Below, one piece after another: positions 33,089 through 44,647 of a stretch of DNA of 64,000 bases. The notes beneath the pieces were generated by a model. That model saw only the letters and a program-made list of their open reading frames with translations, did not search any database and had not been told where the DNA came from. Position 1 is the stretch's first letter. Each line of letters starts with the position of its first letter. The DNA is from Myrica gale (Eukaryota > Streptophyta > Magnoliopsida > Fagales > Myricaceae). Where the stretch lies: contig OZ005607.1 in assembly GCA_963930655.1 (NCBI GenBank), forward strand, positions 10,556,874-10,620,873. The letters are read 5' to 3'. The position numbers and the translations under genes are program-made.

Positions 33089-33337
33089 TCAAGAATCGGA
33101 TGGGGCATCTGAATTGTACCCACTCCGAGTTGCAGCTGGGGTTGCCGACGTTGAGCTGAGAAAGCCTCCAGTTTCGGTGTGTTTTCTTCCGAACCCGACC
33201 ATCATGGACCCGATTGCCATCGCCAGGCATTTGAATATTTCTCGTTTTATCTGGCCTCTCCTAGGAGGAAGGCTTTGATTCTCCGGGTTCTTGGACTTCC
33301 ATGCGGTGATCGTCATTTTGGTGAAGTGGGTGTCCAT
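33089..33337 (-). CDS. Small uncharacterised plant protein with PPRRGQIK core (gene A)
   Basis: 82 residues from ATG 33337; a second in-frame ATG at 33316 would give 75. The centre reads SLPPRRGQIKREIFKCLAMA, followed by a Gly/Ser/Thr-rich stretch and the tail RSGYNSDAPSDS. Gene B (44648-44872) has the same architecture (SLPPRRGQIKAQIFDSLANT, tail RSPYNTDGSSDI), so the conserved ends of both identify a real protein family. No signal peptide or clear membrane helix; the segment after GQIK could form a short amphipathic helix. I recall short uncharacterised plant proteins with this core but cannot assign a function. A TATA box lies about 140 bp upstream (33477-33484, minus). The frame is intact. 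Confidence 0.75.
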   Translation of the reverse strand: MDTHFTKMTITAWKSKNPENQSLPPRRGQIKREIFKCLAMAIGSMMVGFGRKHTETGGFLSSTSATPAATRSGYNSDAPSDS

Positions 33338-33476
33338 AATAGAGAAAGGGACACGAAAAAACAGAGAAGAAACAGAGGCAAAGAGGCTTAATAGAAACGC
33401 AGGCGAAACAGAGTATCAAAGCTATGGAGTCTCCTCTGTTTTTTATGAGGGCGAGAGTTGGGGACTGGGGACATGA

Positions 33477-33484
33477 TATTTATA
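33477..33484 (-). promoter_or_regulatory. TATA box of gene A
   Basis: TATAAATA on the minus strand, 140 bp before the gene A ATG, with a CT/GA run (33488-33510 on the plus strand is CT-repeat) just upstream in the gene's direction. Confidence 0.55.
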
Positions 33485-34067
33485 ACCCTCTCTCTCTCTC
33501 TCTCTCTCTGTTTGTGATCCGTCACTATTTGTTTGCCGGGACGTTGAAGATCAGGAGAATCAAGGCCCCATAAAAATACAATTAACTTGGAGTTTAAGTG
33601 ACCTCTTGAATAATTTATATTATAATTACTAATTTTAAATTTATATTTATATGCTTTAGGCTTCTATTTAAATTCGGTTCTAGAACTTGTCCTAGAGTGG
33701 GTTCTAGAGACCCTGACACAACGACTCAATGTTGGAAGAGCCTGAAAAATACACGTTATTTCAAAATAGATGATTTATCTTTCAAAGTTTTTCGATCTTG
33801 TGTATTAGTTTTAGCTAATACCTTAGGTAGACACAACCAGATGAATTTTTAGCGTGTGATTTTTGTTGTAATAACTATAACTGATCAAAGGTATAGTTTT
33901 TTTAAAGATAATTATATTTTAGCTAAAACTATCACTTCCTTTCTAAATGACCATTTTTATAAACTGATCCCCTTGAAACAACCGTTTTCTGACATGTCTC
34001 TGTAAATTACTGTTGTTTTTGGTTGAATAAAGATATTGTAAATTACTATTGTTTTTGGTTGAATAAA
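33485..34067. other. Intergenic between gene A and block X1
   Basis: A (CT)n microsatellite at 33488-33510, then AT-rich DNA. A near-exact short tandem lies at 34000-34070 (AAATTACTGTTGTTTTTGGT, then AAATTACTATTGTTTTTGGT). No gene seen. Confidence 0.4.
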
Positions 34068-35068
34068 GGTAATAGGTATCATAGAGCTGTTGAAGTTGGA
34101 TTTGTGTGTTATTATAATTTTTTTTTTTAGAAAAGAAATATCATAATGTTCTTAACTAAACAATGATCTTAATCTATGGCCATATAATAAGATACGAAAT
34201 TTATCTTATCAAACACCTAATTATAAACATGTTTAGAATTCTATTGAGCAACATTTCCATCAATTGCATGTCAGTCAAGGTGGACGAGAAGGAGCAAGAC
34301 GATTCCCATCCAAAACGTGTGGGGACTCTGGGATTTGTGGGGAACGTAGAGACAATATCTTTGGCCATGCCAATTATCTCGTGGGACGTCATGATGCACT
34401 TTTTTTTTTCTTGGCACGTCATGATGCACTTACATGTAGCAAGGGTCAAATATCTTCGGCTAGATATAACATGAAAACGACTCATGATCAGTTCACAATT
34501 AAAGAAACTCCGGCCGAGAAACATAACACAGACGCGGAAACAGCATGTATGACTTCGACAGAAGATGACAATGCAAGAACCATCTGGGCCCGTTAGCCAC
34601 AATGGGAAAAACGTACAGAATGCATGAGAAAATTATAAATAAAGAAACAATTAAATTTTTTTATGAAGTGATAAAAGGATTTCATCACTTAGACAATAAA
34701 CTATAACAAAAAAAAAATTGCAGCGGTTGAGCAAAAAATGTCGCTAAATGTATAGGCTATTGAGGCGTTTTTGGTAAAGCACAGCGAAATGGTGCCTTTT
34801 AACAATGTTTATGAAAAGAAGTACCCTTTGTTAGCTTTTCTAACTAGTGCCGCGGCTAAAAAATCGCCTTTAAAGGTTTTTTTTTTTTGTAGTGTGCTCA
34901 ATTGACATAAGCCCATATGGTATGAAAAAAAAAAAAGTTCTACTACGCACCCCAACGGTGAAACTCCAATTCCCACCTTCACAACAAAAACAAAATGGTC
35001 ATCATAATCTTAACCTACAAACTATCGTCAAGCAAAATTAGGTGTAGTTGGTCACAGCTTGGAGAAAA
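34068..35068. repeat. Duplicated host segment, block X, right copy (X1)
   Basis: Collinear match to 2981-4007 joined to 31172-31285. It contains the empty target site (TAATC once, 35005-35009) of the 27-kb insertion at 4008-31171. No gene supported; open frames at 34163-34602 overlap on both strands and are not conserved between the copies. Confidence 0.85.
34701..34894. mobile_element. Short CACTA-like MITE in X1
   Basis: Begins CTATAACAAAAA (a degenerate CACTACAAAAA) and ends TTTTTTTGTAGTG. It contains GCAGCGGTTGAG and GCGGCTAAAA words shared with the large CACTA arrays. About 194 bp, non-coding. The homologous insertion in X0 is longer and more eroded. Confidence 0.65.
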
Positions 35069-35214
35069 TTCATGGTGTTAACAGTGGCAGACCCGGTTAA
35101 GATGAGTACTGTAATTGCGGCACTTTTTTCTGAATCTTACGGGGGTGGAGGCCATTACGGAATCACAGTAGCCGACCAAGGAGGACCCGCAAGCTGACGG
35201 CCGGGGTCGTCGAA

Positions 35215-35900
35215 AGAGTCTAATGTCTATATATAAAGATGCAGAAGCAGTGTAAAAGTTTGGACATTTACGGCTCCTCAACAAACTCCTAGTACTAAAT
35301 GATTAATTAATGGTTGCGTCTCGTGGGGGAAAATTGCCAAGATCATTATCTAGCGACTTGAGACTTCAGAGTACGAAACAAAAACAACTTTAATTATGAT
35401 CTATCATCTATATATGTAAAGTCAAAATTTTATGCATTTAAATTAAAGTCCAGACTCACGTATATATGGAATATCTTAGACTTATAATATGGATTAATTG
35501 ATCACTGATAAAAGTCTACCCCCTTTTAATATGAATTATGCAAATTTAAAGCCTTTAATTGTAATGAGCTTTTTGTACTTAAAACCAATAACATAAAATC
35601 CTTGACTCCTCTTCCAATCAACAAACTTAACAAGCTGAAATTTAGGAAAGGTCCTGCACAATTCATACAGATATAAGAAAGTATATATATAGTACTATTC
35701 TCACGAGAAGATGCTCAAAGGTCTGAATTTCAATTGGAAAACTTCAAGAGCCTTGTACCGCGGAGATGTGACTCATGAACTTGCATTTCTAAGGTCTACG
35801 GTCCTTCAATCAAATATTGTAATGTGGGATGCAAAGAATAAGACTATTGATAGTTTGAAGTCAAATTTGTCATGTTTGATAATTAATGAAAGTAAAAAGC
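35215..35900. repeat. Duplicated host segment, block Y, copy 1
   Basis: Matches 41327-42400 in order: AGCAGTGTAAAAG.TTGGACATTT (35239 / 41339), TTTAAATTAAAGTC.AGA (35430 / 41939), AGGAAAGGTCCTGCAC (35645 / 42235) and CTCA.AGGTCTGAATTCA-like sequence (35715 / 42312). A TATA-like CTATATATAAAG is at 35224-35235. The open frame 35711-36022 is not preserved in copy 2, so I do not call a gene. Confidence 0.7.
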
Positions 35901-36189
35901 GTGTTCTTTTTCTTTCTTTTTTCTTGAATTTTGGGTCCTTATCTTCACCCTTTTCATTTGCGTCCATCATGTACAAACGCGTAAGCCAATGGGCAAATTG
36001 TGTTTTGCTAAGAACGTATTAGTGTTAACCGAAATCAATGAAATCATATCTTGTAGAAGAGCCCCTGTGATGCGGACATCTTTATGCCTTCGCAATATTA
36101 ACAAAATGGGCAAGAAAAACTGCTAAACCGACAATTTTAAAATGCAAATACTTGTCAAGAAAAAATGAAAATATAAAATCCAAGATTTC

Positions 36190-36323
36190 TTAACTTTTCA
36201 CACAAGTCACCGTGGACAAGAAGACACTGAGGAAGACAATTCCCATCCTTAACGCGTGGGGCCAATGTGATTTGCACCAGGTATCCTTAGCCGAAATTAA
36301 AGTCCCCGACCAATACATATATG
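36190..36323. repeat. Third partial copy of block X
   Basis: Resembles the X0/X1 portion GTGGACGAGAAGG..CAAGACGATTCCCATCC (here GTGGACAAGAAGACACTGAG, then AATTCCCATCCTTAACGCGT). It is cut at 36324 by the hAT end; the host sequence resumes at 41325 as block Y copy 2. Confidence 0.55.
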
Positions 36324-37893
36324 TAGGGGTGCAAGTCCGGTTCGGCATCCGATGGAGCTCCGGCTCTGGTTTCGTCACCGGTTTCGAGAAGCTGAGGTCT
36401 GGCTCTTCCAGAAACCGGAACCAGAGGTGGATTTAGAGTTTTCCCGGAACCGGAAACAGAATTTTATGTCAGTTCAGCAGAAAACCGATTCCAATTGTTT
36501 TTTTTAACTAAAAATTAAAACGATGTCGTTCTATTTGATAAGTGGTTCTTTTTTTGAAAAAATATATATAATACCGTGGATCAAAACGGACACGCAACTC
36601 TCCTCAACCCTCACTCTCTGTTCCTCACTCTCATGTCTCACTCTCTTTGCTCCTCAGCTTTCTCTCTCTCTCTCTATTTGCTGAGGTTTTCTCCGGCGAC
36701 GCAACTCCCTCCGGCTTTGCGACTTCCACTGCTTCTCTCTCAGTATGTCTCTCTCGCACACTCTCTAAATAGATTGAACTTGATTGGCTTAATAGTTGTA
36801 TGAGTAGTCTTCTATCTGTTAAGTTATTTTTTCAGTGACTTAATGTTGATCTCTTCGAATACTGAATTCGGGGTAGTAGGTGAAGTGGAGATATTCTATT
36901 TATTTTTACGTTATTAGATAGTGGGTGTAGTTGGACAATTTTTAAGTTGCAATTTGCATTGTTTGATGAGAGTTTTAACATTAAGTTAACTAAGATGTGA
37001 ACTGGATCAGTGAGTGCAAATAAGTTGCCTTTTATTGGTTTGGATTTCACGTATTCTTAAGCCACTCTGTTAGTTAGGGTGTGAGTAACTAAAAAAAGAG
37101 ATCAGGCAAATTCCCATCACAGACAAGATGGTAGACAAAGGTGTAATGTTTCAGTTTACAGGAAGATAATCCAACTTATTGAATGTTGTAATTTTTAATA
37201 AGATGGATTATCTTCTAATCGCCTCCAAGTTCACACGAATATGCATGTTTTATGCAGTAGACTCCATATTTTTCAAATGCACTAAAGATGGATTATATCA
37301 CATTGCTTATCTCATATTCTCATGCACGTATAGAAACAGATAAGTTTATTGCTTGCATGTTAATTGTTGTTGAAACGAAAATATGGTTGGCAGAGAAGTT
37401 TCCTGCATAAATGTTGTAAAAGTTAACTAGTTTAAAGCAGAAGTAATGACAATAGTACAAATGGAATTATGTACCGGATGTTAAATCCTTAAACATGTTT
37501 GCATCAATTAGTTATATTGCATTGTTATGTTTTGGTTCTAATTAAAACACAATCTGATGGATCTAATTTCATGGTTTATAATTATTTGGATCTACATTAT
37601 TTCTTTCTTTCAGATGGATCTTCAAACTCCAATTGCATCTTCTCAATCCACAACCCCTAATTTATCTACCCCATCTACCACTGGGCCTGCCTCTACGACT
37701 ACGCCTACAATTGGTGAGATACCAATTATAGATGTAGAGACACAACGAAATGAGAAAATAAACCAAGTCCCCAAAAGAAGGAAGGTTTCCAATACATTCC
37801 CGATGTGGGAACAGTTCACTAGGTACTACCAGCAGTTGACCCAAATAAACCATTGGTCAAGTGCAACCATTGTGGTCATAAAGCTGGAGAGAT
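36324..37893 (+). mobile_element. hAT-type element, 5' part
   Basis: Begins TAGGGGTGCAAGTCCGGTTC at 36324, a hAT-like terminus, followed by CCGG/GGAACCGG-rich subterminal sequence to about 36500 and an AT-rich leader with CT repeats. An exon (37614-37893) encodes the start of a BED-finger transposase. The right half and 3' terminus are missing: the sequence is cut at 37894 by an LTR-like unit. Confidence 0.65.
37614..37893 (+). pseudogene. BED zinc-finger exon of a hAT transposase
   Basis: After an acceptor TTTCTTTCAG the exon opens MDLQTPIASSQST, then a Ser/Thr-rich stretch, PKRRKVSNT and FPMWEQFTR. A frame change follows, and another frame reads VKCNHCGHKAGE. This is the first half of a BED finger (basic KRRK, aromatic W..F, then CxxC), typical of the N-terminus of plant hAT transposases of the RICESLEEPER type. 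The His pair of the finger and the catalytic domain are absent because of the insertion at 37894. Confidence 0.7.
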
Positions 37894-39156
37894 TGTAATA
37901 CCCGTCCCGAAAAAGGTGTGAGTAATTTGAATTTTAAACGAAGAGATAGAGCTTAATCCTATGTTTGATTTTTGGATAGAGGTTGAATCGTATTTTCGAA
38001 TTTAAAGGTGCTGATATGGAGATGTGATCTATATTTGAATTTAAATGTTTGAATAAATATTTGATCCTAGGTTTGAATTTAAAGTTTAAGATATGGATAG
38101 ATATTACTCTTATAGTTGAATTTGAATTATATGGATAAGGATCTTATAAATGAATTTCAGAGTGATGGATAAAGATATATTTGAGTTTTAAAAGTTGGAG
38201 AGATTGAGGTTAATAAATGGTCGCAGAAAATGTATATTGGAGACCAAAATTTGGATTGAGGTGGTGTTACTAGATTCCAAGAGATTGTTCGACAATTATT
38301 GGAGAACTTTAAAGATTGGTAAAGCGTTCGAGGTAAGTGATTCTTCAATGAGATTTTGAAACATGTACCGTCTTTTATATTATTTCGATATATTATTTTG
38401 GGAACTGAATAGATTTTTGGGTAAAATGAGATTGTCGAGATTTTGTGAAACTCTAATGAAATATTTATAACTTGTTTTGGTGAGCATACTGTGAAAATTG
38501 TCTTTGCGCCGCCAATATACATATGTGGTCTGTGTAGCGAATATGAGACCCCTCATGGTATTTAGAGGTCTTTGTGGCCTGGAGGTATGTGTGGCCCGAT
38601 ATTCTGAGGTTTTTGTGGCCTAATATTTTGAGGTCTTTGTGTCCTGATATATGGAGGTCTGTGTGGCCATTGGTGATTTCCCTATATTGCGCGGTCTTGG
38701 ATATTTTTGTTACAAACTTGTATTTTGGTTTTGGTATGACTCACATTGTTTTATTTTGGATTTCGATTATTTTGAGAAATTTATTTTTTTTCCCAACCCT
38801 TATTGACTTACTACTTACTGAGCTAGTCGTAGCTCACCACTTATTCTCATATTTTTTATAGTTAGCAGAATTAGAGAAGTTCAAGGAGCTTTAGAGAGAT
38901 TTGTGTTTCGAATGCGTGTTTTGCAAGATTACTTTTGGAGATTAATGTTGGATTCGATATTGTATTATTTTGGAAGATCTTTTTCAATATTAAAAATATC
39001 GGATATGCTATTGTAAATTTTAGGGCTCGGATTGATATTTTTGGACTTTTTACGGTTTATGAATATTTTACTGAGGTTGTACAAATTAGTTTTGAAATAT
39101 TCGGATCTAGATAAAATGATTATCCATGGTGAAATCTATCTGTATATAGTTTGGGC
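37894..39156 (+). repeat. LTR-like unit A
   Basis: Begins TGTAATACCCGTCCCGAAAA and runs about 1.26 kb to GTTTGGGCCC. It carries alternating TCTTTGTGGCC/TCTGTGTGGCC words (38520-38680) and the hairpin GAGCTAGTCGTAGCTC near 38819. It is nearly the inverse of unit B and, from 38317, the direct equivalent of unit C. Inserted into the BED exon. Confidence 0.75.
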
Positions 39157-39215
39157 CCACATCGAAATCTTTCCTAAGAGTCTATAGAATCATAAACCAA
39201 TGCTCTGATATCATC
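39157..39215 (-). promoter_or_regulatory. Primer-binding-site segment adjoining unit B
   Basis: On the minus strand, directly after unit B's end (GGCGTTACA), the sequence reads GATGATATCAGAGCATTGG (39215-39197). It matches the initiator tRNA-Met primer site TGGTATCAGAGC with one clear change. It shows that unit B is a 5' LTR on the minus strand; the element interior is otherwise lost. Confidence 0.65.
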
Positions 39216-40448
39216 TGTAACGCCTCGGGCCTAAACTCCATACGGATATATTTCCGTATAAAAAAGGTTTTTCACCATAGATAATCATTTATCTATGCCC
39301 TAATATTTCAAAACTAATTTTGTACAACATCAATATTCCAATATCGATGAAGATCTCCTAAAATAATACAACATTGAATTCTCCAACATTAATCTCCAAA
39401 AGTACTCTTGCAAAACAAGCCTTTGAAACACAAATCTATCTGAAGCTCCTCGAACTTCTCTAATTATGTCAACTCTGAAAAATATGAGAATAAGTAGTGA
39501 GCTACGACTAGCTCAGTAAATAGTAAGTAGTGGGGGTTTGGGAAGAGATAATTTTATCACAATAACTGAAATTCAAAATAAAATACCGTGAGTCATACCA
39601 AATCCAAAAAAACAAGTTTATAACAAAAATATCCAAGCCCGCTCAATATAAGAAAATCATCAATGGTCACACAGACCTCGAATTACTTAGCCACACAGAC
39701 CTCTAGGCCACAAAGACCTCCAAATATCAGGTCACATAGACCTCCAAATACCACGAGAGGTTTTAAATTGGCCACACAGACCCCAAGGAAAAATTGGCTA
39801 CAAAGACCACATATATATATTAGCAGTGCAAGAACAATTTTCACAGTATACTCACCAAAACAAGTTATAAATATTTCAATTGTGTTTCACAAAATCTTGA
39901 CAATCTCATTTTACCTAAAATTTGTTTATTTTTCCAAATAATACATCAAAACCATATAAAAATATGGTACACTTTTTAAAAATTCCATTGAAAAACCACT
40001 TACCTCGAACGCTTAACCAATCTTTAAAGTTTCTCCAATAATTGCTGAACAATCTCTTGGAACCTAGTAGCACCACCTCAATCCAAATTTTTGGTCTCTA
40101 ATATACATTCTCTGCGATCATTTATTAACCTCAATCTCTTCAACTTTTAAAATTCAAACATAACATTATCCATCACTTTTAAATTCAAACATAAGATCTT
40201 TATCCATATCTTTCAAATTCAAATATAAGAATAATCTTTATCCATATATTAAGCTTTAAATTCAAACTCAAGATCAAATCTCTATTCAAACCTTTAAATT
40301 CAAATATAGATCACACTTCATATCAGCATCTTTAAATTCAAATATAGATCACATCTCCATATCAGCATCTTTAATTTCAAAAATACGATTCAACCTTTAT
40401 CTAATATTCAAACATAGAATTAAGTTTTATCTCTTCGTTTAAACATAG
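39216..40448 (-). repeat. LTR-like unit B (5' LTR, minus strand)
   Basis: Plus-strand left edge TGTAACGCCTCGGGCC. Reverse complement of unit A over most of its length, lacking about the first 40 bases. It abuts unit C head to head at about 40448. Its open frames (39663-39941, 40542-40959) come from the GGTCACACAGACCTC-type repeats and are not genes. Confidence 0.75.
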
Positions 40449-41324
40449 GATTGGTTAAGCGTTCGATGTAAGTGGTTCTTCAATGGAATTTTTAAAACGT
40501 GTACTGTATTTTTATATGGTTTGATGTATTGTTTTGGGAACTTAACAAATTTTGGATAAAATGAAATTTTCGAGATTTTGTGAAACACAATTGAAATATT
40601 TATAACTTATTTTGGTGAGCATATTGTGAAATTGACCTTGTGCTGATATATATCTCTGTGGTCTTTGGTGCCAATTTATTCGTGTGGTCTGTGTAGCCAA
40701 TTTGATACCCCTCGTGGTATTTGGAGATCTTTGTGGCCTGGAGTTCTGTATGGCCTGATATTTGGTGGTCTTTGTGGCCTGGAGGTCTGTTTTGGCCTTG
40801 TATTTGGAGGTCTGTGTGACCATTGTTGATTTCCCTATATTGCGATGCCTTGGATATTTTTGTTATAAACTTGTATTTTTGGATTTGGTAAGGCTCATGG
40901 TGTTTTATTTTGATTCCGGTTATTGTGATAAAATTGTCTTTTTCCCAACCCCCACTCATTTACTACTTACTAAGCTAGTCGTAACTCACCTCTTATTCTC
41001 ATATTTTTCAGAGTTGGCAGAATTAAAGAAGTTCGAGGAACTTCAGATAGATTTGTGTTTCGAATGCGTGTTTGCAAGAGTACTTTTGGAGATTAATGTT
41101 GGAGAATTCAATATTGTATTATTTTAGGAGATCTTCATCGATATTGGAAATATCGGATATGCCAATGTAAATTTTAGCGATCGGATTGATATTTTTGGGT
41201 CTTTTTACTGTTTATGAATATTTTGTAGAGGTTATAAAAAATTAATTTTAAAATATTGGAGTCTAAATAAATAATGATGTATAGTGAAATCTATTGATAC
41301 GAAGTTTAGGCCAGAGGCGTTATA
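40449..41324 (+). repeat. LTR-like unit C, 5'-truncated
   Basis: Starts GATTGGTTAAGCGTTCGATG, equivalent to 38317 in unit A, and ends GAGGCGTTATA. With unit B it forms an inverted pair of about 2.1 kb whose outer ends (TGTAACGCCTCGGGCC and reverse complement TATAACGCCTCTGGCC) are matching termini. No target duplication was found. Confidence 0.7.
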
Positions 41325-41326
41325 AT

Positions 41327-42450
41327 GCATATGCTAAAGCAGTGTAAAAGGTTGGACATTTGGGGCTCCTCGATAATTTCTTTGTCTGATCTAGCTTGAA
41401 GTAGGCAAAACGAGCTGACTGGTGCGTCGGCATGGGTCGCAAGTCCAACCTTATCTATGGTACCAAACCTGAAGGCTGAAGCGTTATTGGTGGTTGACCC
41501 CCACTGTACAAGTCTTTTCGAACCTTCTGATTTTTAATGCTTTGCAGGCTAAGCCGCCTAAAAATGAATGATTGGAAATAAAACTCTGGTAGAAGATCTG
41601 GACAGCGAAAATCAAGCAGAAAGATAAAAGGATGCAGTTTTCTCAGACGCATCGACAAAGTGTGACCAGTTTGATTGGGTGGGGCTCGTATAGGAAATAG
41701 CCAAGAGAAGAGGCTGCCAGCCAGTATCGTGAGACAACAATAGCCGTATTTAGCATTGAAAAGTGTAGGAGTAGAATACCTCTGTGGGTCTGTTCAGTTT
41801 TCTTGAAAGAAAATCCAGAATCATACCTATTCAAATATCTTTTCTTTTCTTTTCTTTTTTGTTCTTTTGAGGATTTCTCTTGTGATCTTTGAACTTGATA
41901 CTTTTCTATATTGTACTTAAAAGTCATCTTTTTATGTATTTAAATTAAAGTCTAGATTGCATACGGATTATCTAAGAATAATATCGATTGAATGATTAAA
42001 TTTGCTCCTTTTGATCTACTAAAACTTGGTGAATCATCAATTATGCAGCTCACCCACAATTTTCCTTTTATGTTCCTTTTGAGACCCGTCCAAACCACCT
42101 AGAATTTGACTAATTTGGCTTTTGAATTGAAGATTCCACGTTTAGCAATATTTGGCTTCTGCAGGTAAAACCAGTTACATAAATGAAATAAAATCATCGG
42201 CTCTACCCTCTCCAACTAACAAACAAGAAATAGGAAAGGTCCTGCACATTTCCTGCAGTCCCTCTCGAAACTTTATTAGGTAATATGTACTATTGTCAAT
42301 AACAATATGCTCTCAGGTTTGAATTCATTTGGAAAAAATTAAGATTTTCTCAAGGTTGAAGTACTTGGACTCTGTTTTATTTAAGTTATTGTGTCCATGA
42401 CTCAACCTATGGTCCTCTAAAACCAGACTCTGCAGGAACAGTAAAATCCC
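41327..42450. repeat. Duplicated host segment, block Y, copy 2
   Basis: Collinear with 35215-35900 but longer, with extra sequence at about 41400-41930. No gene supported; frames at 41455-41927 (minus) are not shared with copy 1. Confidence 0.65.
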
Positions 42451-42627
42451 CTTTTATTTCTCCCACTGCTAAATGCCAAATTAAGACAGATCCCCCAGAT
42501 CCTACAAGGGTAGATATCCGTTCCAATTAAAAAAGGGTCACTTCTTGACAAGAAGGGGAAAGCAGAATTGGACAAGAAAAGAAGGAAAAAGCAAATTAAG
42601 AAATTGCAGAGTATTGATTATTGAGAA

Positions 42628-43596
42628 CACAGGCGGAGGGAGGGCCCCGGTTCCCCCCCCCCCCCCCAATTTTTTTTTTACATACATTTTTTTTATTTTT
42701 TATTTATTTTTATTAGGTTTGCCCCCTTGGCCAAATAAAAATTATGCTTGCCCCCCTTGCCTGCCTAGATTAATCAGCCCGCCCCCCTTAAAACTCAAGC
42801 AGCCCAATACCTCAAAATCAAATTAAAAGAATAAGCAGAGAGATATTTATTTATGTCAAAACTTGAAATCCTACATTAACTTGTCGACGTTGTCGTGAAT
42901 TTTGCGACGAATATTTCATATACTTCTCCTGAGTCCTGATAATCGTTGTGTGTTGTAATCATTGAAATAGATGTTTTCACTATTCTTTTCCATTGTAATT
43001 TGTGACGTTTGGATCAAGTTATAAATCTATTTCTTCAAAATTTTAGCCATTCATTTAGTCAGGTAATGGGCACTTTGAACTACGATTTTTCTGTTTTCTC
43101 ATTTTGTAAGGGGAGTAGAATAGTTATTTGGATGTTAAAATTGAACTTTTTGTCCAAATTTTTTTTTTCTATTATAATTTACTAAGTATGTATTTCCTCC
43201 TTACAATTTCGGGTTATTTTATTGTTGATAGAGATTCCACTCTTGAGAAGCCCGTGTTCAATAGTACTGTCACACTAAAAAAAACTATACAAGGGTGAGA
43301 AGTATTTTTATGCCATTGGAACCTGGATTCTTTTTGAACTTTGGATAATTTGGCTTCTTTTTCCAATATGCTTCGTTTTGCTATTGTTTCTTTCAAGAAT
43401 AATAAAAATACAGTAATTGTTTATTTTTCTCATTTATGTGTTATGTTTTCTTTTTACATATCCCAACAAATTCAGCAGGACTTATTGAGCATAGAGCACA
43501 TCCTTTCTAGCAACAAAAATAAGTACTTCATTTATGGAAGTAAAAAGTTATATTGCTGAAAATATTTTATTTTATTTATGTGTTTTGTTTTACAAA

Positions 43597-43672
<76 letters not shown>

Positions 43673-43912
43673 TTTTGTTTGTGTGATTAGTTGGCTCTAT
43701 TGGTGTCTTGAACAACAATAATTTAATCTTTAATGTCACCTCTCAGTATCAGCAAATAGTACGGTACGTGTTCAATATTTTTAGTGTTTTTAGTCCTTAA
43801 TTTTTTATTTATACTCTTCAGACTTTTTTTGCATTAAGTAGTAAAAAAAAAAATTTGTCATTTTTCCTTAAAAAGTTTGCCCCCATTAATTGGGTTGCTA
43901 GCTCCGCCAATG
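42628..43912. mobile_element. hAT-type non-autonomous element with 8-bp target duplication
   Basis: Left end CACAGGCGGAGGGAGG and right end GCTAGCTCCGCCAATG are diverged versions of the common plant hAT terminus CAGTGGCGGAG...CTCCGCCACTG. They are flanked by an exact 8-bp direct repeat ATTGAGAA (42620-42627, 43913-43920). 1285 bp, with a C-rich tract (42650-42667). No transposase is recognisable. Confidence 0.85.
43599..43671. repeat. (AT)n microsatellite
   Basis: About 36 uninterrupted AT units inside the hAT element; expected to be highly polymorphic. Confidence 0.98.
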
Positions 43913-44647
43913 ATTGAGAACATATTTATTGCCCAGAAATTTAACTGTTAAAGGCCAATTGAACCAACCAACAAGGGGAGAGAATCTGCCAAAGTTGGAT
44001 TTCCCAAGAAGAATCATAAGAAAGCCTGCTACGTCTTGAATTGAAAACAAACAGCAAAAGCAGAATCTAACATCAAAGACAGTAGACACCAAAATGAATA
44101 AGCATACATTTGACACACTGATAAATTATATTGCATCAAATTACAACACCACAACCAAAGATACAAGCGGAAACACAAGAAACCCAAACTACCTCCTCCA
44201 ATTACATCATCTTCTCTCTAAAACCTGTGAAGGAAATGAATGGAAGAGGGTTTCTTTTTTCTGATGTCATGAGAACTCACAGGTACCCACGAATCCAGAT
44301 CTACATCACACTCAATTGCACTTAAAGGGAAATGGATGATGTCCCAGCAGAAACTCGCTAAAACATGATTCCTGCGGGCAACACCCAGTTAATTCACAAC
44401 CCATCTTATTTCTACATCTTCAAACCACACGAAAGACTCTAATCACACATAGACAATACGACAGAACAGGATCGAAGCCTTATTCTGACTCAAAAAACAA
44501 CAGAAATACATAGCTTCTCCGACTCAGGCACGGGCACAGCCATCTCCAAGATATATATAGCAAGAGAAAAGGCTGCAAAGGAATCGACAATCTCAATTCA
44601 AGAAATTGAGATCACGCTGGCGGTTACCCACCTGATTAACACCTCCC

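Noticed and set aside
34163-34602. Overlapping frames on both strands in block X1
   Set aside because: Not preserved in block X0, overlapping each other, and without a recognisable family.
39663-40959. Threonine/serine-rich frames with TQTS and ATK repeats
   Set aside because: They arise from GGTCACACAGACC-type DNA repeats in LTR units B and C on opposite strands.
42628-43920. Mutator-type insertion with a 9-bp duplication
   Set aside because: Aligning both ends to the CAGTGGCGGAG-type hAT terminus gives an exact 8-bp duplication (ATTGAGAA); the ninth matching base belongs to the flank or terminus by chance.
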